The notes below the pieces were generated by a model. The model was not told where the DNA came from, did no database searches, and was given only the letters and a program-made list of their open reading frames with translations. From Polytrichum commune (Eukaryota; Streptophyta; Polytrichopsida; Polytrichales; Polytrichaceae), in contig OX485803.1 in NCBI GenBank assembly GCA_950295325.1, forward strand, positions 55,815,554-55,879,553: DNA of 64,000 nucleotides, read 5' to 3'. Position numbers and translations under genes: made by a program. Positions 19,300 through 31,082 of this stretch are shown here, piece by piece. The stretch's first letter is position 1; each line of letters opens with the position of its first letter.

Positions 19300-22200
19300 T
19301 CTAACCTTCACTCACTTCACACTGAAATCAGCTTTCGGGCCTAATCACAAGCTAAGCAACATATATCCCAAACTTACTTCACACTTAGATCTGAGTCAAG
19401 CCTAATCACAACCATAGCAACATCTAACCCAATTGATTTTACACTTAATTCAGCCCACTTAAGACCCTTGTCTAGGGTGTCTCGGGACCGAGACACACTA
19501 TTTTGAACAAATGTGACTCTCAGAAATTTGATTTCAGGCCCTATATCAGCCTTACCAACTTCACACTTAAATCAGATTTCAAGCCTAATCACATTATTAC
19601 CAACATCCAATTCAAACTCACTTCACACTTAAGGTTGATTTCAGGCCTAACAAAAAACTTACCAACATCCTAACCCAACTGATTTCACACATAATTCAGC
19701 CCAGTTAAGACCTTGTCTAGGGTGTCTTGGGACCGAGACACACTTAAGCAACATTCAGGCCTAATCACAACCTTATCAATTTCTAACCTTAACTCACTTG
19801 ACACTGAAATCATAATCATAAGCTTAGCAACATCTAACCCAACTGACTTCACACTTAGATCAGATTCAAGCCTAATCAAAACCTTATCAACTTCTTATTT
19901 TTCCTAAACTTCACACTGAATTCAGCCCACTTAAGACCCTTGTCTAGGGTGTCTCAGGACCGAGACACACTTTTTTGGACAAAGCCAATTTTCAGAAATT
20001 TGATTTCAGGCCTTATATGAGCCTTACCAACTTCACACTTAAATATAAGCACATATATTTAAGTCTAATCACAACCTAAGCAACATATAATCCAAACTCA
20101 CTTCACACTTAAATAAGATTCAAGCCTAATCACAACCATAGCAACATCTAACCCAATTGATTTCACACTGAATTCAGCCCACTTAAGACCCTTGTCTAGG
20201 GTGTCTCGGGACCGAGACACACTTTTTTGATCAAAGCTAACTTTCAGAAATTTGATTTCAGGCCTTATATTAGCCTTACCAACTTCACACTTAAATCAGA
20301 TTTCAAGCCTAATCACATTATTACCAACATCCAATTCAAACTCACTTCACACTTAAGGTTGATTTCAGGCCTAACAAAAACCTTAACAACATCCTACCAA
20401 AACTGATTTCACACATAAGTCAGCCTAGTTAAGACCTTGTCTAGGGTGTCTCGGGACCGAGACACACTTAAGCAACATTCAGGCCTAATCACAACCTTAT
20501 CAACTTCTACACTTAACTCACTTGACACTGAAATCATAATCATAAGCTTAGCAACATCTAACCTAACTGACTTCACACTTAGATCAGATTCAAGTCTAAT
20601 CAAAACCTTATCAACTTCTAATCTTCACTCACTTCACACTGAATTCAGCCCACTTAAGACCCTTGTCTAGGGTGTCTCGGGACCGAGACACACTTTTTTG
20701 ATCAAAGCTAACTTTCAAAAATTTGATTTCAGGCCTTATATCAGCCTTACCAACTTCACACTTAAATCAGATTTCAAGCCTAATCACATTATTACCAACA
20801 TCCAATTCAAACTCACTTCACACTTAAGGTTGATTTCAGGCCTAACAAAAACCTTAACAACATCCTACCAAAACTGATTTCACACATAAGTCAGCCCAGT
20901 TAAGACCTTGTCTAGGGTGTCTCGGGACCGAGACACACTATTTTGAACAATTCAGATATCGGGCCTAAACACAACCTATGCAACATATAACCCAAACTCA
21001 TTTCACACTTAAATCAGATTCAGGCCTAATCACAACCTTATCAACTTCTAACCTTAAGTCACTTGACACTAAAATCAGATTTCGGTCGTAATCATAAGCT
21101 TAGCAACATCTAACCCAACTGACTTCACACTTAGATCAGATTCAAGCCTAATCACTACCATAGCAACATCTAACCCAACTGATTTCACACTCACATCAGA
21201 TTCAGGCCTAATCACAACCTTCCCAAATTCTAACCTTCACTCACTTCACACTGAAATCAGCTTTCGGGCCTAATCACAAGCTAAGCAACATATATCCCAA
21301 ACTCACTTCACACTTAGATCAGAGTCAAGCCTAATCACAACCATAGCAACATCTAACCCAATTGATTTTACACTTAATTCAGCCCACTTAAGACCCTTGT
21401 CTAGGGTGTCTCAGGACCGAGACACCCCTTTTTGACCAAATCTGACTCTCAGAAATTTGATTTCAGGCCTACTAAACACCTTACCAACTTCACACTTAAA
21501 TCAAATTTCAGGCATAATCACAAGCTAAGCAACATATATCCCAAACTCAATTCACACTTAATTCAGATTCAAGCCTAATAACAACCATAGCAACATCTAA
21601 CATTAACTCACTTCACACTCACATCAGATTCAGGCCTAATCACAACTAGCCCAAATTGTAACCTAACTCACTTCACTCTCAATTCAGCCCACTTTAGACC
21701 CCCCTCTAGGGTATCTCGGTACCGAGACACACTGATGAGAATAATGCTGAGTTTCATAAATCTTATTTCAGGCCTAATCACAACCTAAGCAACATATATG
21801 CCAAACTCACTTCACACTTAAATCAGATTCAAGCCTACTCACAACCTAAGCAACATATAACCCAAACTCACTTCACACTTAATTCAGATTCAAGCCTAAT
21901 AACAACCATAGCAACATCTAACATTAACTCACTTCACACTCACATCAGATTCAGGCCTAATCACAACCTAAGCAACGTCTAACCTTACCTCACTTCACAC
22001 TCACATCAGATTCAGGCCTAATCACAACCTCCCCAATTTGTAACCTAACTCACTTCACACTCAATTCATCCCACTTTAGACCCCCCTCTAGGGTATCACG
22101 GTGCCGAGACACATTGATGAGAACAATGTTGAGTTTCAGAAATCTTATTTCAGGCGTAATCACAACCTTATCAACTTCTAACCTTACCTCACTTCACACT

Positions 22201-22760
22201 CACATCAGATTCAGGCCTAATCACAACCTCCCCAATTTGTAACCTAACTCAATTCAGCCACTTTTGACCCCCCCAAAGGGTATCTCGGTACCGAGACACA
22301 CTGATGAGAATAATGTTGAGTTTCATAAATCTTATTTCCGGCCTAATCACAACCTTATCAACTTCTAACCTTACCTCACTACACACTCACATCAGATTTC
22401 GGGCCTAAGCAACATCTAACCAACACTGAATTCACACTCACCTCAAATTCAAGCCTAATCACAACCTTATCAACTTCTAACCTTACCTCACTTCACACTC
22501 ACATCAGATTTCGGGCCTATTCATAACCTAAGCAACATCAAACCAACATTGAATTGACACTCACATCAGATTCAGGCCTTATCACAACCTTATTGACTTC
22601 TAACCTAAACTAAATTCACACTCACATCAGATTCAGGTTTAATCACAACCTTACCAAAGTGTACCCTAAACTCACTTCACACTCAATTCAACCCACTTTA
22701 GACCCCCCCCAAAGGGTATCTCGGAACCTTGACACACTTTGGAGAATAATGCTGGCTTTC
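19300..22760. repeat. Satellite array with about 60-bp monomers and a 724-bp higher-order period
   Basis: The basic unit is about 60 bp (TTCACACTTAAATCAGATTC, AAGCCTAATCACAACCATAG, CAACATCTAACCC). A punctuating near-palindrome GTGTCTCGGGACCGAGACAC starts at 19477, 19722, 19949, 20201, 20446, 20672, 20917 and 21406. The spacing pattern 245/227/252 repeats, giving a 724-bp higher-order period across 19477-20917. From about 21700 a second form appears (TCTCGGTACCGAGA at 21714-21727 and 22283-22296; weaker near 22091 and 22716) with more divergent monomers. Open frames here are not genes. Confidence 0.93.
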
Positions 22761-22819
22761 AAAAATCTGATTTCAGGACCGATAGCCACAAGTGGCAAGT
22801 GGCGCTCTAAAATTCTCTC

Positions 22820-23140
22820 TCAGGTGTCCAAAAATCTGGCTTGGGTCTCCAAATGTCTCTCTTTGAACCCTACATCAGAAAACATATTCAAGGAGCCTAC
22901 CTCTTCCTCGAAGTGCATCTCGTCATTATCCATGGTCCCTTCGCAAAGGTCAGCTGCGTCCCGATCAAAATCTCCGAGTCCTTGTTCAGTGAATAAACTA
23001 TTTTCGTTGGATAGAAACATTACCCTAATCCCAAAACCATAAAAATCACCAATTGAAAACAATCTTCACAAGCCTGTTGCTCACTAAGATCCGATGTTGA
23101 GGCACTCGAGGCTGCCCCAGGTTGAAGTTGTGTCTGTGTC
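22820..23140 (-). CDS. Hypothetical minus-strand exon(s)
   Basis: On the minus strand an ATG near 23140 opens a short Gln/Ser-rich frame (MTQTQLQPGAASSASTSD). An overlapping frame down to 22820 reads EGTMDNDEMHFEEEVG and other acidic residues. They may be joined by a small intron. I recognise no family. It could be the 3' part of a gene whose upstream exon is 23258-23590. Confidence 0.25.
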
Positions 23141-23257
23141 ATTCCCTATTCCAGATGCCCAATCCAAATCCTATTTACATTCCATCACCAAAAATAAAAA
23201 AACAACATAATGGAAAGCTAATGGGTCTCAATTGTTCTAATTATCCGTGAGAGTGGT

Positions 23258-23590
23258 TCACATTACGTTTTTAAAGAAAACAATATCATGAGGATTTTTG
23301 ATAAACAACACCTCACTGCCCCCTTTGTCATCTGGGTTGTCTTCCTCCGTTACTGGAAATAAAACGATGGGAGCTACCGCTTCAACATCAAACGTCTTTT
23401 CCCCTTTGGAACCTCTACCTGTACCCTTAGTAACCCCTCTTCTACCCATTGTTGTCCGCAAATTGTACGGCGTCCCTAAGCTTACTCTTGATTCTAACCT
23501 TTGCCTTCTCTCAATTCGCCTCTGTTTCTCACTATTCCTCCTTACTTCTCGTTCTGCTCTTGCTCTCGACCTAGTGTTCATCTCTAACAA
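23258..23590 (-). CDS. Hypothetical minus-strand exon, Arg/Glu-rich
   Basis: The minus-strand frame follows an acceptor-like TTGCTCCAG and includes ATG at the residue string MNTRSRARAEREVRR. It encodes about 107 residues with a basic/acidic helix-prone N-terminus (EKQRRIERRQRLES), then a hydrophobic VAPIVLFPV segment. No family is recognised. It points away from the gene at 24007, so 23600-23940 may be a shared promoter region. Confidence 0.3.
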   Translation of the reverse strand: MLEMNTRSRARAEREVRRNSEKQRRIERRQRLESRVSLGTPYNLRTTMGRRGVTKGTGRGSKGEKTFDVEAVAPIVLFPVTEEDNPDDKGGSEVLFIKNPHDIVFFKNVM

Positions 23591-23944
23591 ACATCTGGAG
23601 CAAACAGATCTTATATATCATTTTCAAGTCTGTCAGAATTAACATCTATGCGCCATCGTTATGTTCATATTTTCTTGTATTTAGATAGTTAATATGCACT
23701 TACTTAAATTGGTCCTTTGTTAATCCACACTGCATTAATACACTACAAAAGGCGGCGCTAAATCTTTTTCTACATAATCGTATCCTTTCATGTCAGATAA
23801 TTCGTGGTGATAAAGGGATGACTACTATTGTAGTACATTCTATTTATACATGAAACAGGTTGTCCAGAATTTACATAAATAAATATTGACTATTAATTGA
23901 TCTATCAGGTTATCAAATATTCGGGCATTGTTGTCTACCCTAGG

Positions 23945-23952
23945 TGTATATA
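23945..23952 (+). promoter_or_regulatory. TATA box for the 24007 gene
   Basis: GTATATAATACC lies about 55 bp before the ATG at 24007, a normal plant TATA-to-start distance for a short leader. Confidence 0.5.
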
Positions 23953-24006
23953 ATACCCGATTACTTGTACCCATTCCTTCATCTCTTCTCATCATATTCT
24001 TCTCCA

Positions 24007-24435
24007 ATGGGTACTGACTCAAGTCTCCCGAGCCTTGCTCCTTTAGGTGCTCCTAGTTCATCACAAATCCACACCACGTCGTCGATCGATGGTTTTCCAG
24101 ACGTCAACAACATGAAGATTCTAAACCCGCCTGACTGCTCAGTTACTCCGGCGGTCGCAGTTCAGAGTCCACATCCCCGGACTCCATCTTTGCAGACGGA
24201 TGTTGCAACGCTGATAGAGGACAAGTCTACTTTACAGACTCATGCCTATTCTAGAGTAGGGGTTATTAAACCGGGCACTTACTCTAGATCTCTATTAAGG
24301 AGTGCCCCACGTCCCCAAGGTCAGGGACTCGGTTGCGCAGGATGCACTGCAGTTCATAGTTTAGGGATTGACCATTGTCATAAACATGACGGTGACAAAA
24401 ATGGCAAAGGGCCCCATAAGCGTCTTCGTCGTTAA
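24007..24435 (+). CDS. Small Cys/His-containing protein, unknown
   Basis: ATG at 24007 is chosen over the in-frame ATG at 23944 because the TATA box overlaps the latter. The 142-residue product has a Ser/Pro/Thr-rich N-terminal half and a C-terminal cluster CAGCTAVHSLGIDHCHKH. That cluster has the spacing of a possible metal-binding site. It ends in a basic stretch HKRLRR that could direct nuclear import. I do not recognise a family. It lies just before the MULE-like gene and could be its accessory protein or a first exon of it. Confidence 0.42.
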   Translation: MGTDSSLPSLAPLGAPSSSQIHTTSSIDGFPDVNNMKILNPPDCSVTPAVAVQSPHPRTPSLQTDVATLIEDKSTLQTHAYSRVGVIKPGTYSRSLLRSAPRPQGQGLGCAGCTAVHSLGIDHCHKHDGDKNGKGPHKRLRR

Positions 24436-24822
24436 TCACAATGTAGCATTCTAATATTATTGCCGAGCTACTATCATGCTCTCCACATTATTCTTGGCGG
24501 CCGTCATTCTTATGACCTTATTTGCCAATATATATTATAATCATCAATGTTTAGAATGTATGCCTGTTATTGGATTATACTATTTGATATGTATGCCTGT
24601 TATAGGATTCTACTATTCGGTTTCTTACCTATCTCGGACTTGCATCCAAAATTGGTTTTTCAGCCGTCTTTCAGCTTACTCTGCATGACTCTCTATTAAC
24701 TTCTGAAATTTTGCTTGCTGGTACATAAATTACCAGTTTGCACAGTAATTTTTTTCCTGTTATATGTTCTCGCCATTTCAATGTTCAGAGTACTTGTTTT
24801 GTTCAGAGTTCAGTGGTTTACT
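24436..24822 (+). other. Spacer or possible intron with a short direct duplication
   Basis: No coding region is supported. A roughly 32-bp unit (GTATGCCTGTTATTGGATTA) is duplicated at 24558-24620. Two TTCAG acceptor-like sites near 24790-24810 precede the ATG at 24823, so this may be a leader intron. Confidence 0.35.
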
Positions 24823-25215
24823 ATGGCCCTGCTTCGTGCTGAACCTCACTCTGTTCCGGTCATCTTTCCATTAGGTGAAGACGGTCATGCTATAGTCACT
24901 TGTGCAACATTGAGTTTGAGGTTTCAGTATCGTGAGGTCACTATCTTTGTCGAAGAAGAAATTTTTGACGATCATACCGGTCTAGTTTCACATGCAATTC
25001 GTCAAACTAGGGTAGAGAATGACATCGGTGCGTTCTGGTTGCTGAAGCCTGGAAAATATCGTGTATATGGAGTCTCAGAGTCTATGTTAGAGTGTTCGAC
25101 TGAACTTCTAACACCTAAGGAGTCGTCCACTGTTAGCATTGAGAGACCGGTGCTGGCTAGGGTCAAAATTGAGCCCGGTCTAAATACAATATATGAGTTG
25201 GGACACCTCACATGA
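24823..25215 (+). CDS. First ORF of the MULE-like gene, unknown fold
   Basis: The 130-residue product starts MALLRAEPHSVPV and is beta-rich in appearance (REVTIFVEEEIFDD; GKYRVYGVSES). Near its end is ARVKIEPGL, which fits the psi-K-x-E SUMO acceptor pattern. The stop TGA (25213-25215) overlaps the ATG (25212) of the next ORF as ATGA, in another frame. In a plant gene this implies reinitiation, a frameshift mutation, or an unseen splice joining both frames. No family is recognised. Confidence 0.42.
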   Translation: MALLRAEPHSVPVIFPLGEDGHAIVTCATLSLRFQYREVTIFVEEEIFDDHTGLVSHAIRQTRVENDIGAFWLLKPGKYRVYGVSESMLECSTELLTPKESSTVSIERPVLARVKIEPGLNTIYELGHLT

Positions 25216-27812
25216 CGAGGGCTTATGTGCACTTGGGATCTCACGACCATCCCGTCAAGTCAGGTGATCATCGGGACTTCATCGATTTGACAGACAGCTT
25301 GATTGGGGATCAAGTCGAACGCACCCCATCAGCCACTCGCTCCGCTATTGTGCTTGAAACTGCAAAGGAAGTACTGGGCCCACTCCTCCTTGCTAAAGAA
25401 GGTGAACCACAGAAGACCTTGGAGTTGGACGAGCTGCAAGTTATTTTCGATCGGTGTAAGCACCTCACCTCGCCCAACATTCGTAACGCAGTCACCACGT
25501 TCAAGACTATGCGTCGCTTTGGAGTCATGGACAGTATTACCAAGTTACGCGGTGCTAGCAATTGGAGGTTCGTGCAGCAGAATAGGTTTCCAGGGCAAGG
25601 AGCGGACATGGACAAGGTCTTTGTCTTCAAGATGTCTGAAGTTGGACCGGGCAGCGGAGTCGACCTGGTCAAACGAATGCAATCCAGTGGTGATCTGGAG
25701 AACTCCTGGATAATGTTTGACCATGTCAAACGGGTCAAGTCGTGGACGACAATGGCTTGCCATGTGTACGATTCCACATATTGCCGTGTCATGACCATCG
25801 CAGTATGCGACATGCAGTCTGAAGATGTTGCAGCCCAGCCAGACGTATGGAAGAACCTGAACGCTCTCATGGCTCAACATGGAGTGGACAAAGTCAATTT
25901 TAAAGGTTTCATGGCCGACAGTGCCCAAGCGAACTGGAATGCTGTTCGAATCATATACGGAAGTGGAGATGCGTCTGAGAAGATGGTGGACAGAAAGAGG
26001 ACTTGTCTCTTCCATTGGACGCAGTCCTTGGAGAAACATACCAAGGCCGATATCCGTCAAGACCTGCAATATCAGCATCGAATACTATGCCAGCAATACA
26101 AGAATGCGAAATCGATGGCGGAGGCCGAGACAAAGTTTCTGGCAATTCGGGCATGGTGGATGTCATCCGGTGCAGCAACTGAACAAGCTCTTTCTCGACT
26201 GGAGCTCTGGCTGGCATTCTGGCATTTCCGTTACCGCCAATGGGGTGGATTTATGGAGTTGGTAAGTCTATACTTGCCAAACCTTTCCTGTATAGTTCAC
26301 TCTTTATAGTTCAACTACATTGATTCCACCCTTATTCTAATTCGGATTGTATGGGCATTGCAGGATCTAAGTGAAGCTGAACTAGCGGAAATGCCATCTT
26401 GTAACCTTGCTGAATCTATCCATAACAAGTGGAAGCAACAATCTGGCGATCGAGGCAGCGACCTTTATGTGGCAACAGTCGATGACTTTGTGCGTGCTTT
26501 CATGCAGTGCTCAGCATATTCCCAATTCCTAAAGGGAGACAACCCTGGAACTGGACCCTCGAAGGAGGAATTGAAGCTGAGGCGTGCTCAGAGGTCAGCC
26601 ACAAAAACAAGAATATCTAAACCTCTGCATGAGGCCATCTTGGAGATGCCTGGCGGTGACGAGTGGTGCACCAGGACTCCCTACCTCGAAGGGGAAGAGG
26701 TATTTGTTTCTCTGAAGCATAAACCAGACACTACTTTCGGTGACGAACGTGAATCCCACAGGCCAGACAAAATCAGTATATCCCGACCACGTGTCCAAAC
26801 CAGATCTGCCCGACTTAACGATTCTCCTCCTCCTGTGATAATTCCAGATTCTCCCACAACTCCAGATGAAGAGCAGCCGCAACTTCCAACACATGACTCT
26901 CCGCAGCAGGTGGATCGGCACCACGTCACCGCGATTGAGGAGACATTATGCAACCTTGCCCAGTGGCACATCGCACGGCTGCCTAAGACATTTGCGAAGG
27001 CTTGCTTTTCTCTACAAGCAATCACCAAGAAGAAGTGCGTCGCTCGGATTGTACAAGACGGGAAGAGCACCGTTGCACCTACCTACTCGGGCCTCATGGA
27101 TAACTATCGGAAGAAGAGATTGGACCCTCAAGACTTCTTTTTTTGCAATGACGACATTGAGAGATGCGTTAAGGGTACAAAAAGGAGATGGGTGGTCTCA
27201 GTCCCGAACGTTCCGGAGGTATGGCCGGTTAAGTTGGGGACCAACTTAACATGCAAAGAGATCCTCTCTTTAGAAAACGCAGGCTTTAGACTGCCCCAGC
27301 GGAAGGAGATGACACCTTCCAGAATTTTTAAGGACCACCCGTTACCTTTGGACTTGGCAAGCTACACGACACCTACATATCCCGATGAGTTTCCCACCCG
27401 GCGTTCAGGGAAGTTGATTAGGCACAACAAGAAGGCCCCGTCAACAAAATACGCCAATAATTGTGCCTCAGCCCTATCACTGAAAGCCAAAGTGCACAAA
27501 TTGTGCATGCTTCCAACCCCTGCCTTAGGATGCATCGTCTCGTTGGATTCCGGCATGCCCCCAAAGGTTCAGCAATACTACTTGACGATTTCGCAGCTGC
27601 CAGCATGCACTTGTCCTAACTTCAAGGACATGGCGACTAAAGCAATTGGAAAAAAAGGTCAATGGGCCAACTATAAGCATTTGTACTATTTGTTTACTGT
27701 AGTGTGTGGTTTGGACTCAGATTCAGACACGTTCATTCATGCAGCTAGTTTTAGCTTCAACGAAGTGAAGCGAATTTTGGAGGCTGGTTTATTGAAGTAC
27801 CTTAACTCTTAG
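25212..27812 (+). CDS. MULE-like DDE transposase-type protein with C-terminal degenerate SWIM finger, one intron
   Basis: Exon 1 (25212-26261) and exon 2 (26364-27812) are joined in phase 0 over a 102-nt intron (GTAAGTC...TTGCAG), giving about 832 residues. Possible catalytic acids are in IMFDHVKRVKSW, FKGFMADSAQANWN and CNLAESIHNKWKQQ, with RTCLFHWTQSLEKH between the last two. This order recalls the D-D-(C/H)-E core of Mutator-like transposases. The C-terminus holds ACTCPNFKDM followed by WANYKHLYYLF. That is a SWIM-type CxCx(n)CxH finger in which the third Cys is Tyr. The middle is Pro/Ser-rich and probably disordered. An IDLTDS string near the N-terminus looks like a SUMO-interaction motif. 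I could not find terminal inverted repeats, so it may be a domesticated gene or a diverged element. Family assignment is by motif only. Confidence 0.62.
26262..26363 (+). other. Intron of the MULE-like gene
   Basis: The 102-nt GT-AG intron lies between GAGTTG|GTAAGTC and GGGCATTGCAG|GAT, phase 0 on both sides. It contains no palindrome copy, unlike introns at 1-19 kb. Confidence 0.8.
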
Positions 27813-28300
27813 AGTTTTTTGTTTCTTTAAAGAAACATATGTATGCAAGATTTTTTATAATCATGATGTAGTGAGACTAAAAGGGCCACTACAAGACATT
27901 CGACGCACCACATGTATTTCTCTTTTCCAAAGTTGCGTGATTTTTTTGGAGTACTACTAATTCTCCTTGTACTGAAACAGTACGTGTTTGACTTGAGACA
28001 AACCCATATTTATTACTGATATTAGTTCCAAATGTTCAATTTAAGCCCCTAAACCATATTTTTCACTGATACAATAATATTTTTTCCTATATCATAGCCC
28101 TTAATTGTCCACGGTCATAGGTCCCACTGTTCACTAAGTTTAGAAAAAAAAATTACTTAAAATATATTTAGTCCAAATATACCCTAAACTTACTGCTTAA
28201 AATAATATTTTAATCAAAATATCGCGGAAGTTACCGCTCACCGCTCACCGCTCGCTAAATAGCTTCGTCCTTGCTCCCGCCACTTTGTTGCCCAACTAGT
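27813..28300. other. Intergenic AT-rich DNA
   Basis: This is the 3' flank of the MULE-like gene. No coding region is seen. A short CCGCTCA triplication lies near 28228-28250. The left end of the truncated chromovirus lies somewhere near 28250-28300. Confidence 0.5.
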
Positions 28301-28344
28301 GTCACCTGTGTACTTGATGAGTTTAAGAATGTTCTAAATAACGA
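28300..28344 (+). pseudogene. Left fragment of the chromovirus pol gene
   Basis: The frame reads TCVLDEFKNVLNN and continues, after removal of the inserted element, into [14 protein letters not shown] at 37915. It is the stretch just before reverse transcriptase in Ty3/gypsy elements. Upstream of about 28300 the similarity stops, so the host element is 5'-truncated. Confidence 0.75.
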
Positions 28345-30174
28345 TGTGAGCCCAAAAGGGTGCCCACATTTAGTCTTAGACCCTTGAAACGTTAGTTGAT
28401 GCACTTTGAAGTAGCATGTTACTTCACAAAAATATAAAAAGAGTGAAATGTTAGTCTTAGAAGTACCATGTTGTAAGAGGCTAGGATGTGAGTTGTTATT
28501 GTGTTTTTACCTTCGGAAGGATTTGAGTGAATGAGGATAGGTAAGGAGAACTTGGATTGAGTAGTTAGTGAGTAGGCTAGTACAAATGGATGGAGACAAC
28601 CAAAGTGACTCAAGAGGCAAGTGCATTCGAATTGGGATGAATGGAGGATCACATGGAGCGCACAAGTGGACCACCTCATCATGGCCACTTAATGGGGAAG
28701 GCCCAAGGAAGAATGCAAGGTGGAGGATAAGCAAATTCTCAAAGCACCAATCAAATCACGAGTTAAGCATCGTGGTTTGAATTAAGTGGTGAGCGACGAT
28801 TTGGGAAAGTAAGGGGAGAAAGTTATGGCGGCGGAAAGCGAAGGAGGCTAAGTTTGGGTTGAAGCATCCCAAGTTTGGTAAAGTGTGGTAGGTAGAAAGC
28901 CAAGGCTAGTTAAATGTTCGAATTAGGATCCTTGTTGATCATTTGAAGGAGGAAGGCTTAGAAGATAGGATTGGCGCCTACTAAGTAGGAGGAAATCTCA
29001 AGGGCTTATCGTGAGCCTTGAGGGTGCTCACCCCCTCAAGCTTACTATATAATCCCTCATTCTTCCCTCACTCATCCTCTCTTTCCTTTGTGCTCCAAGG
29101 CACCCCACGAGTTATAAGTGTGGGTGTGGGAAGCCATATTGGAGCACATGTGTGTGCTTAGTTTTTAGTTTGAGAGCCAAGGCTTGTTAGCCTTGAAGAG
29201 GGCTTGACCTCTTGGTAGAATTAGTGTTGACGTGAAGGATTTTAAAGTTAATTCATGATTCCAATTTGTGGTACTTAAAGTTCATGTTTTGAATACACGT
29301 GGTTGCAAGTTCCATGTTTAAGAGTTGAGCACTTGATGTTGTGATGAGTGCAAAAATATACTTGTGTGGATTAGTTAGTCTTAGTGAAGTTAGGAAATTC
29401 TCTCTCCCCCTCTCCTCTCTAGGATTTTAGGATTTTAGGATTAGAGAAGAATTGTGTGATTAGAAAGGGGTTGTTAGTAGAATTAGGGAAATTAGGTAGG
29501 AAGATTAGTTAAGGGCTTGAATAATTAGTGAGGTAGTTGGGGATTACAACTACAAAGTTGTGGGTTCATGAAGGAGCTGGGTTTATGAAGGAGCTGGGTT
29601 TGTTTAGTTAGAAAGTAAAGAGCTGGGTTTATGAAGGACCTGGGTTTATTTAGTTAGAAGCTAAGGAGCTGGGTTTATGAAGGAGCTGGGTTTATGAAGG
29701 AGCTGGGTTTATGAAGGAGCTGGGTTTGTTTAGTTAGAAGCTAAGAAGCTGGGTTTATGAAGGAGCTGGGTTTATGTAATTAGAAAGTAAAGAGATGGGT
29801 TCATGAAGGAGCTTAGTAGATAGCCTACCTAATTAGCTCATAGACAAGTAGTTAGTTACATTATGCTAGTTAGTGTTATGTGTGGCTTTCACAAGTAAAT
29901 GTATTTGAGATTGACTATAGAGAATAGTGTTTTTTTTAACACTTGCATCCTCTCTTTAAAAATAAACCACGTGCACAAATTAATGGAGAATGTGAAGCAC
30001 TCTCGCGATGGCAAGACAAAGGAAGCAAAGACCAAAGTTAAATCCAAGACCACTTGAAGGGTGAACCTTGCACTATGGACTCATCCAAGTCCAAATCCAA
30101 TACCGCGGAGGAATGTGAGCCCAAACCCACTACTCGGACTACGGACGCTTAAGGGTGGGGGGTTTGGCCTCACA
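28345..30174 (+). repeat. 5' LTR of the gypsy element
   Basis: Starts TGTGAGCCC and ends CCTCACA. It contains a TATA box (29046-29052), a 17-bp minisatellite (about 29571-29790) and an AATAAA near 29960. It lacks the 335-bp segment seen in the solo LTR. Confidence 0.95.
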
Positions 30175-30178
30175 TAAT

Positions 30179-30196
30179 TGGTGCGTCCGCCGGGAG
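30179..30196 (+). other. Primer-binding site candidate
   Basis: TGGTGCGTCCGCCGGGAG begins four bases after the 5' LTR. The TGG start fits pairing to the CCA end of a tRNA; I cannot name the tRNA. Confidence 0.6.
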
Positions 30197-31082
30197 CGAA
30201 GCGGAAGGTAGTTACAAGACTTGGAGGCGACTAGGAGACTTGGAGGCAACTAGGAAAAATTGGAGACACAAACTTGAGAGAAGGGAAGGAGCACCCGAAA
30301 CTCGGTAAGTATTCTCTCTTTGGGTTACATTTGAATTCATTGTATTTCAACTATTCCTTGGAATGAATTGCATTGTCAATTACGCAAATTCATTTTTGAG
30401 GAAGGAGCGCGGCGAAGGTACGTCCTCAACCTTTTGGGGATTTTCTAAGAACTTAAAAGGAACCTATAACCGAGTAGCTCATTAAAACATTAGAGGGTAA
30501 ATTCATCTTAGGACATTGAACTTTGACACTCACCTCGGGGTGAGTCTCAAAGTTTTGGGAGTTGTCATTTCATGCTCTAGATTAAATTAATATTTCACAA
30601 AGTTTATGGTGTTGTTACATTGAGTCACGATTGAGGGGAGTGCTAACTCACAGGGGGATGCGATTGCTCAAGGTATGTTTATTTCTTCAAAGTGAACTCA
30701 TTAACTAATTAAGGAATGCCTTTTGTACTCGTGATTGTTGTTATCCGTTGTAGAGGGTAATTCCCGAATTGTGGATGGTGTGAGAAGTTGAAGGGTGAAG
30801 CCTCGACTTTTAACATAATCTACTCGGAAGGTCACCCCCTTACAATCGGTATTGTGGTGAGTGTTAATTTGCGGGAAGGTGCGGAGGTGATGCTCCGACT
30901 TAACCAAAAAATTAACATGAACATGCCTATCCCCTATTGGGATTCTTTCACCTAAGTGGGCTTGCAGGTTCTTTTCCTCACCTCCTAAAAAAATTATAAC
31001 CACACCAAGACAAGTGAAAATATTAAGAGGGGAATTGCTAGGATTATGTGTGGTCAAGTGAGGGTCGATCGATTCTTATGGA
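30197..31082 (+). other. Untranslated leader of the gypsy element
   Basis: There is no long frame on the plus strand between the primer-binding site and the gag start. The minus-strand frame at 30701-31057 is not convincing. Confidence 0.6.

Noticed and set aside
19223..23042. Several short ORFs in the satellite
   Set aside because: They recur with the 724-bp period and exist because the repeat lacks stops in some frames.
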